NCBI RefSeq assembly: GCF_905475345.1
Contig: NC_066590.1
Span: forward strand, 916,001 to 980,000
Source of the DNA: Vespula vulgaris
Taxonomy: Eukaryota > Arthropoda > Insecta > Hymenoptera > Vespidae
Length of the DNA: 64,000 nucleotides
Direction: 5' to 3'
Shown: positions 25,779 to 39,371 of the stretch, piece after piece
Layout of the letters: every line of letters begins with the position of its first letter
Numbering within the stretch: position 1 is the first letter of the stretch
Position numbers and translations under genes: made by a program
The notes under the pieces: model-generated
Told to the model about the DNA's origin: nothing
Seen by the model: the letters and a program-made list of their open reading frames with translations, nothing else
Databases searched by the model: none

Positions 25779-28700
25779 GAACTGTAAGTAGATACGTTTC
25801 ATCGTAAAGGATTCCTCCGAAAACCATAATAGTCGGAGTAAAGCAACGTTGATCTTTTTCGTAGACCGATTTCGAAGGGACGTCACGCGTGTTTACTCCG
25901 TTCCTTTCGAGCGAGCTCAGCTTCATCTTTCTCCTCTTCCATCACTTCTTCTTCTTCTTTTTCTACTTCTTCTTCTTCCTCTTCTTATTTTTCCGCTTTT
26001 CTTAGATTCTCTTCGACGGGACCCTCTTCTTTTGCTTCCTTTCCTCGCTTCGAATCCGTCTCTAATCGTCACGCTTTTGAGATAGGTACCTGAAGCGGTC
26101 CACGATTTGCTTCGCCGTCCTTCGTTTCTCTTCGTACTTCTGTCCTTACACATACACACACACACACATATATATAATATGTATGTATGTATTTATGTAT
26201 GTACGTATGTATGTATGTCGGTTTTGTTCCTTCTCATGCAACCTACGAAGAATTTTTCAAACGATCGCGGCAGATGTCCCTTCTATTATATTTCTATTCT
26301 TCGAAAAACTAATTTCTTTCAATGGTTATCGCAAAGAGCATAAATTTTTGACTAATGGCCAATAGTCGTTGCAACAAGAGTCTTTTTAAAAAGCTACACC
26401 TTCGCGCGAAATATCCATTAAATTAAAATTCTTCTCGAGATTTTCGTCGATGTTTCTTCTTTCTTCTTTCTTTGACTTGGGCAAAAAAGAAAAGAGAAAA
26501 AAAAACAAAGAAAAGAAAAGAAGAAAGGAAAAGAAAAGAAAAAGAAAAAGGAAAAGAACCAGGACGAACTTTTGACCAAGTCTCTTCGCGCGATCGCTTG
26601 CGCGCGTTTAAAGAGCCGAGAGACAAATTTATTTGTCGGTCGTTAAAATGGACTTTGGCAAACCTATTACCACGTCGTTTTCACCGGAAACGAGCCGTGA
26701 TTGGGCTAACGCAAAGTACTTAACTGCCAGATCGATTTACCGTGGGTGATTCGACTGGCACTCACAATTAGAGGCCAGGAATTCAGGTAAATATTTCTTG
26801 GAACGTGATCAGCATTAAGGCTCTTTCCCGATCCTATATACATACATAAACGCGTACACACACATATATTTATACATATATAGGTATATGTACATATACG
26901 TATATGTATAGGTAAGAATACATAGCGTACGTATGCGATTCGCACGTCGTACTCGCCACCTTTTTTCTCGACGCATGCTTTCAGGAACGATTAACGGTAA
27001 TTGCGAAAGTGTGTTTATATAAATGGAACAAGGTTTAAACGAGGTGCACTCGATTAAGGTCGTAGCCATGCCTATTATTCGAATCCTTCTACGTAATTTT
27101 TAATCGCGATACAATTAAACCGTACATCTAATTTACTTCGCCTATTTAGCTTTCGTTGGTTCGCCTATTCGCGTTCGTTCGAAAGTATCCGTTAACTCGA
27201 TATCGCGTAACATTATCAAAAGAAATTCAAGGAGGGGATTGTAGGAGCTTTAAAAAGAGAAAAAAAGAACAAAGAAAGGAAAAGAAAGAAAAAGAAGGGC
27301 CGAATCAAAGCGTTAAGCGTCGTACGTCATAATCGAAGAAAATCTTTCGACGGGACCACCCGGATCGCCGGATAGCCCCTATCCATTACTATCAATTAAA
27401 TCAAACGGAACGTCGGAATAAGTTAAACTGTTGCCATTGCTCCCTTGGCTTTTATGAAATCTAAGTTTATGAGAGTATAGTAATAATAATATGTATTAAT
27501 AATAGTCTCTGTCGAGACGGTCGAACCGAGTCTACGTTTTCGATTAAACGAGCGGGCTACGCGAAAGTCGCTCTTTCTCACGGCCGATAATCGAGCTTGA
27601 AATCATTTCCATCCTGTATGCATTTACCTATAGGAAAGCTTGCTTCGAATAATTTTCAGCTTGTTGTATGCATCGCACAGTAGATCGATCAATTCGTACA
27701 TACCTTGTTCATCTTCATCATTTTTACACTCATCCGTTCTATTAACTTTCTCGAGTAAAATCAGAGATCTTACGAATCGTCCATCTTTCCATCTCCATCG
27801 TCCCTTCGAAACCATTCGAAAAGATCTAAATTCTTTCGAGGTCTTCGACAAAACTCGTATTTGATTAACTGCAACGACTCGATTCTCGATACGAAGAAAA
27901 ATCGTGATACGTGCTGAATAACGAGAAAAATGAACGAGACGACGTTGGTAACGTGCATTGAAATGAAAAGGAAAGAGAAAGAAGGAAAGAAGAGAAGACA
28001 AAACGAAAGAGAAGGGGAGAGACAATGAGAAAGCTAACTAAGAAAGGCAATGAATTTCTCGACGATAGCTCGTTCGCTAGTAGTCACGGTGGGACGAATT
28101 TCAAAGCGATTTTTACCTTCTCCTCTTTCTCCTCCTTCTCTCCTCGTTGCTCCTCTTTCTCGCGATGGATCTCGCCGACAATGATCCAGATGCGTGCGTG
28201 CAACTGATGTTCCTTCTTTCGAACGAACGTGAATCGTCCTGGTTGGTAGAGGGTGGCTATGGCGGTGATGGGTGATGGTGGCGATGACGATAGTCTTGGT
28301 TTAGAGTAGGTACTTCTTCGTTGAGGAAAGCACGGGGCAACGAAGTAGTATCCGGTTAAATTGGTCACGCCGGAGGAACACGTGTTCGGTGCCTATCCCT
28401 GACGAATCGTTCCACGTTTTTCCCACAGGGGCTACCACCGAGGGTGATCCCTTAGATCCCGTGGCAAGGACCCGATTCTAGAGAGCGGAGATCAAAGTCG
28501 AAATGAAATCGAGCGAATTTTCAAACGCCGGCAGATGTTGCCAAACGCGAATAATACCAAAGAAAATTTACGAAAATACGGACTGAACGTCGGATCTTTC
28601 ATTTCTTTCATTTTTTTCTTCCTCTCTATTTCCTTTCGACTTTCTTCCTTCTATTTTTCTAATAAGTGCAACGTAAGATCCGATCGTTAAACCGATGACT

Positions 28701-28954
28701 TTTATTTTTTATCGTGCGATTCTTCGTTATGTCAATGAAATATTTCTGTCTTTCAGGATGTTAGTAGTTAAAGTTTCCAGGTACTGTACGAGAGAGAACA
28801 TGGCTGTAGTACGCGTGGAATCGGTGTCGAGCAAATATCGTTCTTGAGAAAGAAGGCAAATATTTTGGAAGGTGAAGAGGTTCTTCCTAGACGACAATGA
28901 AACGAGGGAAAGAAGGAGGACAGAGAAGTCAAACTTTTCTCGCGATCGGTCTTA

Positions 28955-28993
<39 letters not shown>

Positions 28994-29588
28994 TTTCCTG
29001 TGTTTGAAGAACTCGGACTTTGGCTTGATCGTAGGCAAACTCTACCACGCACACGGACTTCGTCTTGCAAACCACCTGATGCCCTTCTTCCTTTTTTTAT
29101 TTCTCTTCTTCTTCCTCTTTTTCTTTTCACATTTTCTTTCTCATACGTCTCGAACGAATGGAAGATACCTATCGACGAACAAACGAGCGAAAGTTTCTCT
29201 TTGAAAAACTTCTCAAGAAATGTATATTCGACTTCGTTCGACTTCCAAGTTACATATCCTTTCTCCTTGTCCTCCTTCTCCTCTTCTTCTTCGAAACAAA
29301 AATCCAAGGTCGATTGTAATTATTAGATATTTCGCGATAAGTAATAAGCACCAAAGTGTCTTTGTACATACCTACAAAGACTTTATAAAAAAAAAATAAA
29401 AAGAAAATAAAAAAAAAAGAATACGAACTTTCGTTCCAAATATTTACCACGTATGTAAGTAAGTAATGTAAGTACTTGTGTTCGTTTCTTTCATTGACGA
29501 TAAAAACAATATTTACGTACTTGTGTAAATAATAATCGTACATGCGTGCGTACATATCTATCTACGACCTTGTTACTCCATTGAATGA

Positions 29589-29646
29589 ATGAATGATAAA
29601 TTTTCCAGGAATACAGTGTAAACATAAATCTCGATTTATCATTCAT
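29589..29646. repeat. Inverted repeat, 13-bp perfect AT-rich arms
   Basis: ATGAATGATAAAT at 29,589-29,601 is the exact reverse complement of ATTTATCATTCAT at 29,634-29,646, with a 32-base loop. The left arm is part of a short GAAT tandem run. A second complementary pair, CAGGAA and TTCCTG, follows each arm. Confidence 0.7.
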
Positions 29647-30290
29647 ATTTCCTGTGGGTATACCTAGCCATGTAGGTATCTATTTTTTTATTTCATTAAA
29701 AACTAAATAAACGATCGTGCCAACTCGGAACGTGATTTTGGAGAGAAAGATCAGGAAAACAAAACTATGCGATACTGTCGTCCAAAATACGAGGATTGTT
29801 ATCTGTGAAACTGTCACCGCATGATTCCTTGGCTTGTGGATCGTTGCCGTGACGACGAAACCACTCGGTTTCTATTTTCCTTCAAACTTCTCTCTCTCTC
29901 TTTCTCTCTCTCTCTCTATCTCTCTACATATGTATGTGTGCGTGTGTATGTATGTAACTATCTCTGTCCCTTTCTCTCTTAGTACGTCTAAATACATAGC
30001 ACGATTCTCTCGGTTGTCCATAGACTCGACCGTGAATTTGCTTTCTACGAGATTCGGATCGTTCTCTCGTTGTGGATCCAGAGGAAGAGAGAGAGAGAGA
30101 GAGAGAGAGAGAAATTTGCGGGAATCAACTGCGTCGTCCAAAACCACTAACGCCGTTTGCTCGAGAAATTTCATCGCTTTAGTGTTTCACGTGAGCTTTA
30201 GTCGTCGGACCGTTTTCGTCGAAAGGAATATTTCGTTAAAATCAAAATCGATGATAACGAGATCGGAATTTCGAGATAGATAAAATGAGA

Positions 30291-30295
<5 letters not shown>

Positions 30296-30330
<35 letters not shown>

Positions 30331-30378
30331 AAAGAAGCAATCGCGTCTTGAATGATCATGAGGATAGATGTCACCTAA

Positions 30379-30409
<31 letters not shown>

Positions 30410-30538
30410 CTCTTCACGCTTGAAGAATTTTCACGTCCGAGAAACATCCAGCGATTTCTAACTTTTCCTCTCCTTGCCTTCTCTATATCACTCGTGCGAA
30501 TATATACATACATACATACATACATACATACATACATA
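30296..30538. repeat. (GA)n, (AT)n and (CATA)n cluster
   Basis: GA at 30,296-30,328, AT at 30,382-30,408 and CATA at 30,500-30,538, separated by unique DNA. Confidence 0.85.
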
Positions 30539-31033
30539 GAGAGGCACACGTAATATCACGTTATGGATTTTGCGGTCAATCCAATCCTTTTGATAAACCT
30601 CATGGGTCTCATATTACGTAGATACCATTGATATTTTTTCGAATCGATATAAGTTCGACGAGCGAAAGAGGGGATACGTCTGTATATATGTCGAAAAAAA
30701 AGATAGAACAAAAAAAATAAATGAAGCGAAAGAAAAAAAAAAAAAGAAAAGAAAAGAAAAAAGAAGTAAGAAAGAAAAACTGGTTTTACTTTCCAAAAAT
30801 TTCGCAACCCTTTTCTCGCTCTCACTTTCCTTTTCTTTTTTTTTCTTTTCCTTTCCCGTTGGTTTTTCTTTTTCTGCTTTTCTTTTTTCCCTTTCAGTTG
30901 GAAAGATCTACTACCGGTAGAAGAACTACAAACGAAGTTCAAACTTCTCGTCGACGTATATCCGACGAAGTAAGAAATTTGTAAGGGTTAGAGAGGAGCC
31001 TGGAGTCTCGCAATATTTCCTTGAAAAGTCTCG

Positions 31034-31072
31034 CGGCACGGCACGGCACGGCACGGCACGGCACGGCACGGC
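31034..31072. repeat. GC-rich pentanucleotide array (CGGCA)n, about 7.8 copies
   Basis: Uninterrupted CGGCA units. A GC-rich array of this type is unusual beside the prevailing GA/CT and AT arrays. Confidence 0.9.
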
Positions 31073-32049
31073 TGGAATAACACCGGCGATGCAGCAGAGA
31101 GAACGGCGAGAAGTAAAAGACTCGGAAGTAAGTTTCACCACGCCTGTTCCGGCTTCTCTTAGTATGAAAAAGAGAACGAGAGAGAGAAAGAGGGGTCGAA
31201 GAGTACGAAGAGTCGGCATATTTACCCTACGCCCTTGCCCTTCTTATACTTGCTCTTGCCAAATGGTCCGTTTTATTCGAACCAACTAAAAGAGAGAAAG
31301 CAAGGAAGAAAAAAGGGGAAAGGGGGAGAGAGAGAGAGAGAGAGAGAGAAAGATAGAAGAGCATCATCCCGCCCTTTTTACCCTCGAGTCACCCTTTACT
31401 TTTCCACCCTTCCCTTCCCTCTCTCTTTCTCTCTCTCTTTCTCTCTTTGTCTCTAACAATTGGTATGATACTCGCGACGTCCACGAGTACCCTTCGTCAA
31501 AGCCTCCCTGTCTAGGGGCTAATAAGAGAGACCTTTTTGCGAATTAAGCGGCGTCGTCACTTCTTCTTCTTCTTCTTCTTCGTTTTCTTGTACTTCTTCT
31601 ACTTCTTCTTCTACTTCTTTCCTGTCCCTCCTCATTCGTCCTTTCTTCTCTAAACCGGCATCGTAGTCGGGCATCCTTTTGTAATTCTTACCCTCCTTTC
31701 TTTTCATTTTTTGATTAGCTTCACCATTCCGTTGATATCTTTACTTTTATGTCCTTCTAAAAACGATTCTTTTTCTTTCTTTTTATTATTTTTTTTTTCC
31801 TTTTTTTTTTTTCATTAACCCAGAGCGACCGGAAATCGACTGAAAACTACGGTCGTCTTGATAAATATGAAATATAATTAGAATGTGAAGTAGAGAGTTA
31901 GAAGGTCGGATAATAAATTCTTATAGATTGTGTTCGAAGGAAAGAAAGCACGATGTCGCTCCTATCACGGTCACCGCTAAAGTGCTTTGAGATAAGCCGT
32001 CGTTGGAACTTTATATACGATACCGTTCTCCTTCGCTTCCTATACACCT

Positions 32050-32083
<34 letters not shown>

Positions 32084-32484
32084 TTTTTCTCTCTCTCTTT
32101 CTCTTCCTCTTTCATACAAAACAGCTATTTACGAGATAACCTCTTTCGAAAATAGTCGACCCGCTGGCAGTTTTATCCACTCTCGAGTCAAACCTTTGAG
32201 ACTACCACTAATATTTAGATACATAATAAATTACTACTCGAGAGCGATTCGATAGCGATATAGAATGAACTCCCCCGTTATTCCAGGGATCAAACTTCAA
32301 TCGCGTTAATTGCTAAAAGTTAAATAAAAAAAAAAAGAGAGAAAGAAAGAGTTCCCTTTTCAAAACTCAGCTGCTACCCACTCACTCGATTCAGATAGGT
32401 AGATAAGTAATTTATTCGGAAAGCATCGGTAGCTATTGTAAAACCGTCATAAAAGAGATCGTTTTTGTTTTCTTCCTCGAACAA

Positions 32485-32488
<4 letters not shown>

Positions 32489-32535
<47 letters not shown>

Positions 32536-32550
32536 AATACATATATATAT
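32489..32550. repeat. (AT)n microsatellite
   Basis: More than twenty AT units followed by a shorter AT run. Confidence 0.9.
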
Positions 32551-33310
32551 ATAGGTATACCAGTGTGTATAACCGTATGATCTCTGGCGTCGGTGCGTTT
32601 TATAACGTATCTCGATTAGACTTTTTAATTAGTATGCAAACTCGGAAAAGAGAAAAAAGTACATTAGTCGAGCCCGTATCGCTTGGCACGGATAAGTTGT
32701 ATACGATAGAAACAATCGTAGATATCGTTACTTGTGAAATAAAAGCGTCATTACTTATACCTTCGAGGGAACAATATTAATGATTACATTATTGCTATAA
32801 CAATAATTTCAACTTCTCGACAAAGTCGATTCGCGTCTTGTCCATTAGCCGAAATAAACTTTCGACAAACATTGTTATTTCCTTTCTCAGACGTTTTATT
32901 CTTCTCTCTCTCTCTCTCTCTTTCTTTCTCTCTCACTCTATTTCTCTCTATAAATTTATGAAGCAAACACTTAGCGAACGCGTGGTTTCGAAACGTCAGT
33001 CTTCTCGCTTCGTTGAACGAGCGGACAACGATTTAATTGCTTTAATTAAGCGGCAGCGACGCTCGGAGGCTAGTAATTTGTCGATCGATCGCTTTTATAA
33101 ATTACATCTTCCCATCTCCGTCTTTCTTCCTCGTATTTCTACCTAAGAGAACGAAAGAGACAGTGAGAGAAAGAGAAAAAGAGAAAGAGATAGACGAAAG
33201 AAGATATGGAGTTGCTTTTTTTTTCACTTACGAAAAACGTTCATTTTCGTGAGTCAGAGAACATTTATAAACGCAAAGATGCTTCCATGTTCTTTCTCGC
33301 TCACTCAGTC

Positions 33311-33348
<38 letters not shown>

Positions 33349-33578
33349 ACTCAAAAATACGATATTATAGATAAGATCCGAAGACTGCTCGTACTATTAC
33401 GATGCAGTTCTTAGCGTTGGTCGTTATGCCAGAAGGTTTTGGAAGAGTCAAAACTCCGACTTGGAAATTGACTTGATGGCCGTTATGGTGTAATCAGTCC
33501 GAATAAGGCACGCCAGAAGAGGGTTCACAGAATGGGCACTTAATACGGAATAACTCGTGATTCCGTGCCGTGAAGAGA

Positions 33579-33614
<36 letters not shown>

Positions 33615-33965
33615 AGGAGAGAGAGGGAGAGAGACGGATAGATATAGAGAGAAGAATGACTCTCGAAATGCCGTCTACTCGCTCGATCTTCTTCTTGCCT
33701 TTCCTTTTAACTCTGGTGATATAATTGTCGAAAAAAAATGTCGTTTCTCTCTTTCTTTCATCTTTCTTTTCTTCTTTTCATTTTTATCCAAAATTCTATC
33801 TAATCTTTATATATATATTATGTGCGTGTGTGTATATATAGGAAGAAAGAGAGAGAATAGTCCGTACACGCTTACTTTATTTCGAGATAGAAAGTGTAAA
33901 AAAATGTAAGTAATGATTTGTTCTTCTATCTCTCCCTTTCTCTTTCCTTCGAAAGGGACATTGAG

Positions 33966-33969
<4 letters not shown>

Positions 33970-34036
<67 letters not shown>
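33970..34036. repeat. (GATA)n then (GA)n microsatellite
   Basis: GATA units pass directly into a long GA run. This mirrors the CT/ATCT array at 1,284. Confidence 0.9.
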
Positions 34037-34038
<2 letters not shown>

Positions 34039-34251
34039 CATAATACATCTCTCACTTAAGATAGGCTATCTCGTTCGTAACAACGAAACACGTCGATTTT
34101 ACTTGGGAGAGTACACGGGACCAGCCGTGACCGAGCACGTCATCGTTCTAATTAATTCCAGCGCCCCGCGTTCGATTTTGATCAAGATATTGTGCCCGGT
34201 GCAATTAGCGGCCAGTCGTTCGACAGTTGATCGATGCAACGGCGTCGCCTC

Positions 34252-34312
34252 AGCTCTCTTCCCTTCCCTTTCCTTCCCTTCCTTTCCTCTCCCTTCTCTT
34301 CTCTTCTCTTTC
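34252..34312. repeat. Homopyrimidine tract of CTTCC and CTTCT units
   Basis: About 60 bases of pyrimidine on the plus strand, pentamer-like. It is followed within 50 bases by a purine tract (34,335-34,420), so the two could pair. Confidence 0.75.
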
Positions 34313-37020
34313 CAACGAGAAATAGAAGACGATGGAGAGGATAAGAAAGAAGGACAGAATGAAAAAGAGAGAGAGAGAGAGAAAGAGAGAAGTAAAAAAG
34401 AAAAAAAGAAGAAAAAGGTTTGTGAAGTTATGTACATGCATGTTTGTATGTATCTATGTATGTATGTACGTAAGTACGTACGTATGTACGGATCGATGCC
34501 ACAGTGACCGTACGAGATGCCGTTTACCAGAGGATCAATGCGCGTCTGTCGACTTTGGACAAGCGAGGGACGAAAGAACATACAACGTGATCCCGAAACA
34601 AACCTTCGAAGGCGTGTCCGTGCGAGGAATAACATTTCTAGTTCCTCTCTCTTTCTCTCTCTCCTTTCTATTTTCTTTCTTTCTTTTTCTTCCCTCTTTT
34701 ATTTCACTCTTCAATTCGTTCGTCCAATTTATTTCGACGATTCGATTCGATAATACTTACTAGATCATCGATCTGAAATTTTCTCGATCATTGATTTTTT
34801 AATACTAATCGCGGATTCATACATTTCTCTTTTTTTTATTTGTTTGTTTGTTTGTTTTTTTTTTTTGTTAATAGTTTCACGTTATATTATTTTATTACTC
34901 AAGTCACATAATTTCTAATTTCTGCAAGAATCGAAATAATTTGTGTTTTCTTTTTTTTCGTTGCATCTGCATTCGTCTTGCATGCGAATTATCTAGAATA
35001 ATACAGAGTGAGAATCTTCGATTTGTTTTGTTTCGTTCTTCCGTGGTAAAGGGATACTTTATCGCGACGGTTAAATATAGAACTCTCGAACGTTCGAGTT
35101 GTGACCATTGTAACGAACGAAAAAGATTTAGTTTGTGTCACTTTCGAACGTGATATTGACCGCACGTATACTCAAGGCACCGCGAAAAGGATGTGCAGTC
35201 GTTAAGCTATTAAACGCGTCATGGACGTGATACGTCGCTCGATTTAAGATGCAAAAGCGTGTGCGATTATATATATATATATATGTATATATAAATGTAT
35301 ACATAGACGCATACGAACGTGACATAGCTTTCGAGCTTCTATTATTATTCTCTACGATAAGATGAGTCGCTATTTCGTAATTTGAAAACTTATTGGATTC
35401 GATTCCTAGTAAGTAAGTAAGTACTACGTATCGCGTTTTAATCAAACCTCTCTCTCGTTCGATTACTTTCATCGATTATCCTTTTCTACTTATACGGGAG
35501 AGAAAAAGAAATGGAAAAAGATGGAATCGGAGAGGAAAAAAATTCAAAATCCAAATCGAAGTAGAGCAACAAATCGATCAAATTTCCTGTACGATTCTCG
35601 TTTCATTATTGGAATCGTACGGATACGTACCTACTATTTTTATGATACCGTGCGGTGGTTATTTTTTCAAAAGCTTTGGTACCAACAGAGCGTACCAAAT
35701 GTCCCGAAAGCAAAACGAATGTAGAAATGGCACGCGAGGCGTGCATAAATTACAAAAATACTATTACGTTGTATGAAACAACGAGAGAAAGAGAAAGAGA
35801 CAGAGACAGAGACGAGCTATGTGTTCTCCGTTTCAGAGACCAGAAAACCCGGCTCGAAAGCGATTTAATGCAATTCCCGTAGCTACCCGCCGTCCCATCG
35901 GAAAGAAAAAACTGTACGGTGGTTGCTCGCTGAAAGCCGCGAAAAAATGAGTCTCTCTTTATCTTTTTTCTTTTCTTTTTTTTGTAAAAATATTCTGCAT
36001 TCACGCTAGATTGAGTTTCATTTATGAGATAATACACACGGCGAAAGAGTAAACGTAACAGGAAGAAGAAATGGTCGATTAATTATCGACTTGATTTTTG
36101 CCACGATCTTTAAATCTAACCTTGCAACGTATTTAGATATGCACGTACGCAAACACACACACACACACACACACATGTCCGTTCCACGTAAAATACGATC
36201 TTACAGTGCATCTCGTTCGATCTCTGGTCTGTTGTTACCGTTATTATCATTATTGCCGTTCCATTCGCTCGGAGGCACGTCTGGTAAACGTAATTAAACC
36301 GAGAGACCGTACGAAAGTCGCGATGTCATTAACATCGCCGAGAGGACAGACTTTTCTGCATAGCTCGAAGGCTTTCCTAAATCTCTCCCTCTCTGTATTT
36401 TAGCCTGAAAATGAAAGCATCAAAGGGCAAACGCATCTCTTACCCTTTAGCTCCTTTCTGCAATTAGGAAATTGCGATTCTTGTCTATTATTATAATTAT
36501 AGATACGCATTCTCGTGTTATACATACCTGTGACGAATGATCGGAAACTCGTTTTTCTTTTTCTTTTCTTTTCTTTCCTCGAAACATCGATCGGCCTTCG
36601 CTGTACTTTTCTTTCGTCGGAATAGGAACGGGTTTGAGAAAATAAAAGGGTCTCGCACATCGGTCTAAAATTATCGTCCATCGTTGAACGGATAATCGAG
36701 TTCCCAGGAGAAGTTAGGCCGTCTCGCGTTCACGTTCCCCTTTAACGGAACGTGCGCCGATATTCTAACGAACGTAAAGGCCCCAGGCTTCTCGAGCTTC
36801 TTCGATAAAACTATTACTTCCCTGGTTACGTTCTCTCGTCTAGCCGTGGTACATTCTCGTCCCTTTAAAAAGGCGATTCACGGTTGGCTCGGCTACGGAC
36901 GAACTGTAACTTATGCCTTCGAATCTCGTTTAGCTACGTGACCGGAGGGAGTAATGCGACGAGTAAACGGAGAAATTTTCGGATCCTCCTACCTGAGAGA
37001 GAAGCAGCAGAAGAAAGAAG

Positions 37021-37061
<41 letters not shown>

Positions 37062-37229
37062 ACGAGAAGGAAAAAGGATACTCCGATGGATACTACGTTA
37101 CGACTGGAAAAAGGAAAAGATACTCGACTGGAGGATTATGAATTCGAAATATGCGATATAGGTACTTACGTTCGAAAGAGAAAAAGTTGAAGGAGTTTGA
37201 AGAAGCGCTCGTCCGGTCGTTCGCGAGAA

Positions 37230-37266
<37 letters not shown>

Positions 37267-37854
37267 AAGTCCGACGACTCGATCAGGGCTAGGAAATTAA
37301 TTAAGGGGAGAAAGCCGGAAATAAAAGGAAGAGCGAAACGAGGTACGATCTAATATCTCGTCTTTGGAGAGGAGTCCGAGTCGAGTTTCGAAACGTTTCG
37401 AGCGGTATCCGCTCGCTCGCGTTACTCTCCGTAAAACGGTCCGTTGTTTATTTGGCCAACCGTAATGGAGGTTGATGTTGGACTAGAGCGAAACTCCGAA
37501 CAAAGGTTCTCCTGCCGCAGAGTCGCCTCGATTAAATCTCGCTGCTGGACACACCGGAGTCCCTTTACCCTTGGCACGTCCCTCGAGCGACGTCCCCTCC
37601 CCCTCCTCCCTCCCCCTTCTCTTCGTTCCCTTTCGTTCACGGACTTTTGCCAAACCGACTACCGACGAACCGTAGAACCGACGAAGAACCGTAACCTTCG
37701 GTCCAACCATCCCGGTCTAACGTACTATCTAAGAAGGCAACCCTCCGACGAATTTTAAGTAGCTTTGAAAGTAAATTGAGTCGTTTCCTTCGTTCCATGT
37801 GTCTACTTAAATATATACTAATTCGATTCGCGGAACATGCTAATCATGGTAAAA

Positions 37855-38014
37855 CTCGTTTATAAAACAAACGTCTTTATTTCTCATGATTCTTTTGCTG
37901 AAATGGAAAGTGACAATTAATTTAATACTCATTTTACAGACTGCAAATACACGATACGTGATTCGATGAGCGTTATTTACAACAGTACAGTACAATTGAT
38001 ATTACATTAGTTCA

Positions 38015-38047
<33 letters not shown>

Positions 38048-39371
38048 TATATTTATATTCGTATTTATAACGCAAATCGATATACAACCTAAAAAGGAGA
38101 CGTATCGCGATGCACGGTCAGCTTAAAATACAAAGTGCTGGCCGCGTCGATGTGTCGCGTATATGCGTGTATGCGTCTGCTGTGTGTGTGTGTGTGTGTG
38201 TGTGTGACTGTGTGTCCGCGCGTGTGTGTACGTGTGCTCGAAAGTGTGCGTCTGAATATTTACAAAATTAGATACACTATTTACAAGAGAATTCGACTTA
38301 CGTACTAATAAGCGTTATGCGACCGTCGCATCCGTGTCACCGTGAACGGTCGTGAATCTTAGGAACGACGTTCTCGCCAAGTTTCTGCCGTCTTTTATCC
38401 TTTTTCCTAAATTTCGTCATATTTTCTCTTTCACTTTTACACTATACTAATCTTACGAAATACAATAACCTTGTTCTGTTCGTTTGTCGCTTGCTTGCAA
38501 TTTATCACTGATCGACGAACGTAAAGATGATAGAAACAGAAATATCGTTCACGCGTTTACATATCTTTCTCTCTCTCTCTCTCTCTCTATTTTTCGAAGG
38601 GCGAAAGAAAAGAAAAGCAACTGAGTAGAGCACAACGACAGCCGGTCCAACGAATAAGTAAAGAAAATAAGAACGAGACGATCCTTCGTCGAGTTTTTCC
38701 GTAGAAACTCGACTATCGGACGACGTAGTAATCACATTTCCGTTCGATAACGCACACCGGACGGAAATAATTCCTGGCGAGACTTACGAGACCCGAACGA
38801 GCATCGAATCGATTTTACGAAAGAGATTTCCCATACGACTTGCGAACGATCTCTCGCGGGGCAGTGACACAAAAAGGCGGCGTCGATTCGAATCCTCGCG
38901 TTTCTACCTCGAACTAAATTCCGTCGAGATTCTGCGTGGATCGTCCGACGATTCTATCGGAAAATAAATATCCTCGCGTTGGCCGCACAAAGGGAAAGGA
39001 GAAAGAAAGAGAGAAGATGGAGAAAAAACATAAAAAAAGAAAGATGAAAAAATAAAAAATAAATAAATGCGTTCGCCGATCCGCCAAGCGCGAAACCGAA
39101 GAGAGGAAGGAAGGGAGGGAGGGAGAGAACGAAGCCGGTCCGACCGGGTCGGGAAAGTTACGAAAGGAAGCTAAAGTATCGTCACCCTTGCAAGGAAAAG
39201 GGCACAAGTGGTCGACGAGTTAGGATGCGAAGGTAGGGAGATTTGGCGCGGATCCAGCGCGATCCATCCTCCTCGGCGATAGCCCGGTCGTAGAGCAGGG
39301 ATCGTCGTAGTGGAAGAGCGAGAGAAAGGAAAGATAGCTCTCGTCGTCGCGATAATCGTCGAGCCCTCGTA
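37855..39371 (-). other. Inferred 3' UTR of the Toll gene
   Basis: The 1.5 kb after the stop codon holds no recognisable coding sequence on the same strand. It contains a (GT)n tract at 38,178-38,206, an AT/TTTATA-rich stretch at 38,009-38,070 and a short CT run at 38,568-38,588. The end is placed just past the first good polyadenylation signals, so the boundary is a guess. Confidence 0.4.
37876..37926 (-). terminator. Candidate polyadenylation signals for the Toll transcript
   Basis: On the minus strand an ATTAAA lies at 37,926-37,921 and an AATAAA at 37,881-37,876. These are the first good matches I found downstream of the Toll stop codon, and having two close together supports a real 3' end. 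Another AATAAA lies at 37,452-37,447. Such hexamers are common by chance in AT-rich DNA. Confidence 0.35.

Larger units (their letters stand above)
20001..30000. other. Non-coding stretch with palindrome
   Basis: No gene recognised. It contains the 28-bp palindrome at 23,262, the 13-bp inverted repeat at 29,589 and a GC-richer unique patch at 28,360-28,510 with an acceptor-like CCCACAG followed by sequence with stops in all plus frames within a short distance. Confidence 0.65.
30001..37854. other. Non-coding stretch downstream of the Toll gene
   Basis: No gene recognised. The patch 33,395-33,570 is unique and free of simple repeats, and contains a 7-bp hairpin (ACGGAAT at 33,545-33,551 with ATTCCGT at 33,560-33,566). 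A CpG-rich patch lies at 37,370-37,760, open on both strands but without protein features. Confidence 0.6.

Noticed and set aside
28432..28490. Acceptor-like CCCACAG followed by GC-rich sequence, suggesting an exon
   Set aside because: Every plus-strand frame closes soon after, no donor is evident and no domain is recognised.
33503..33513. A ten-base match to the start of the miR-124 mature sequence
   Set aside because: Only the first ten bases agree, the following bases differ and no matching hairpin arm is present, so it is most likely chance.
37444..37758. A 104-codon plus-strand frame in a CpG-rich patch
   Set aside because: Open on both strands as expected from composition, with no protein features. 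It is retained only as a CpG-rich patch.
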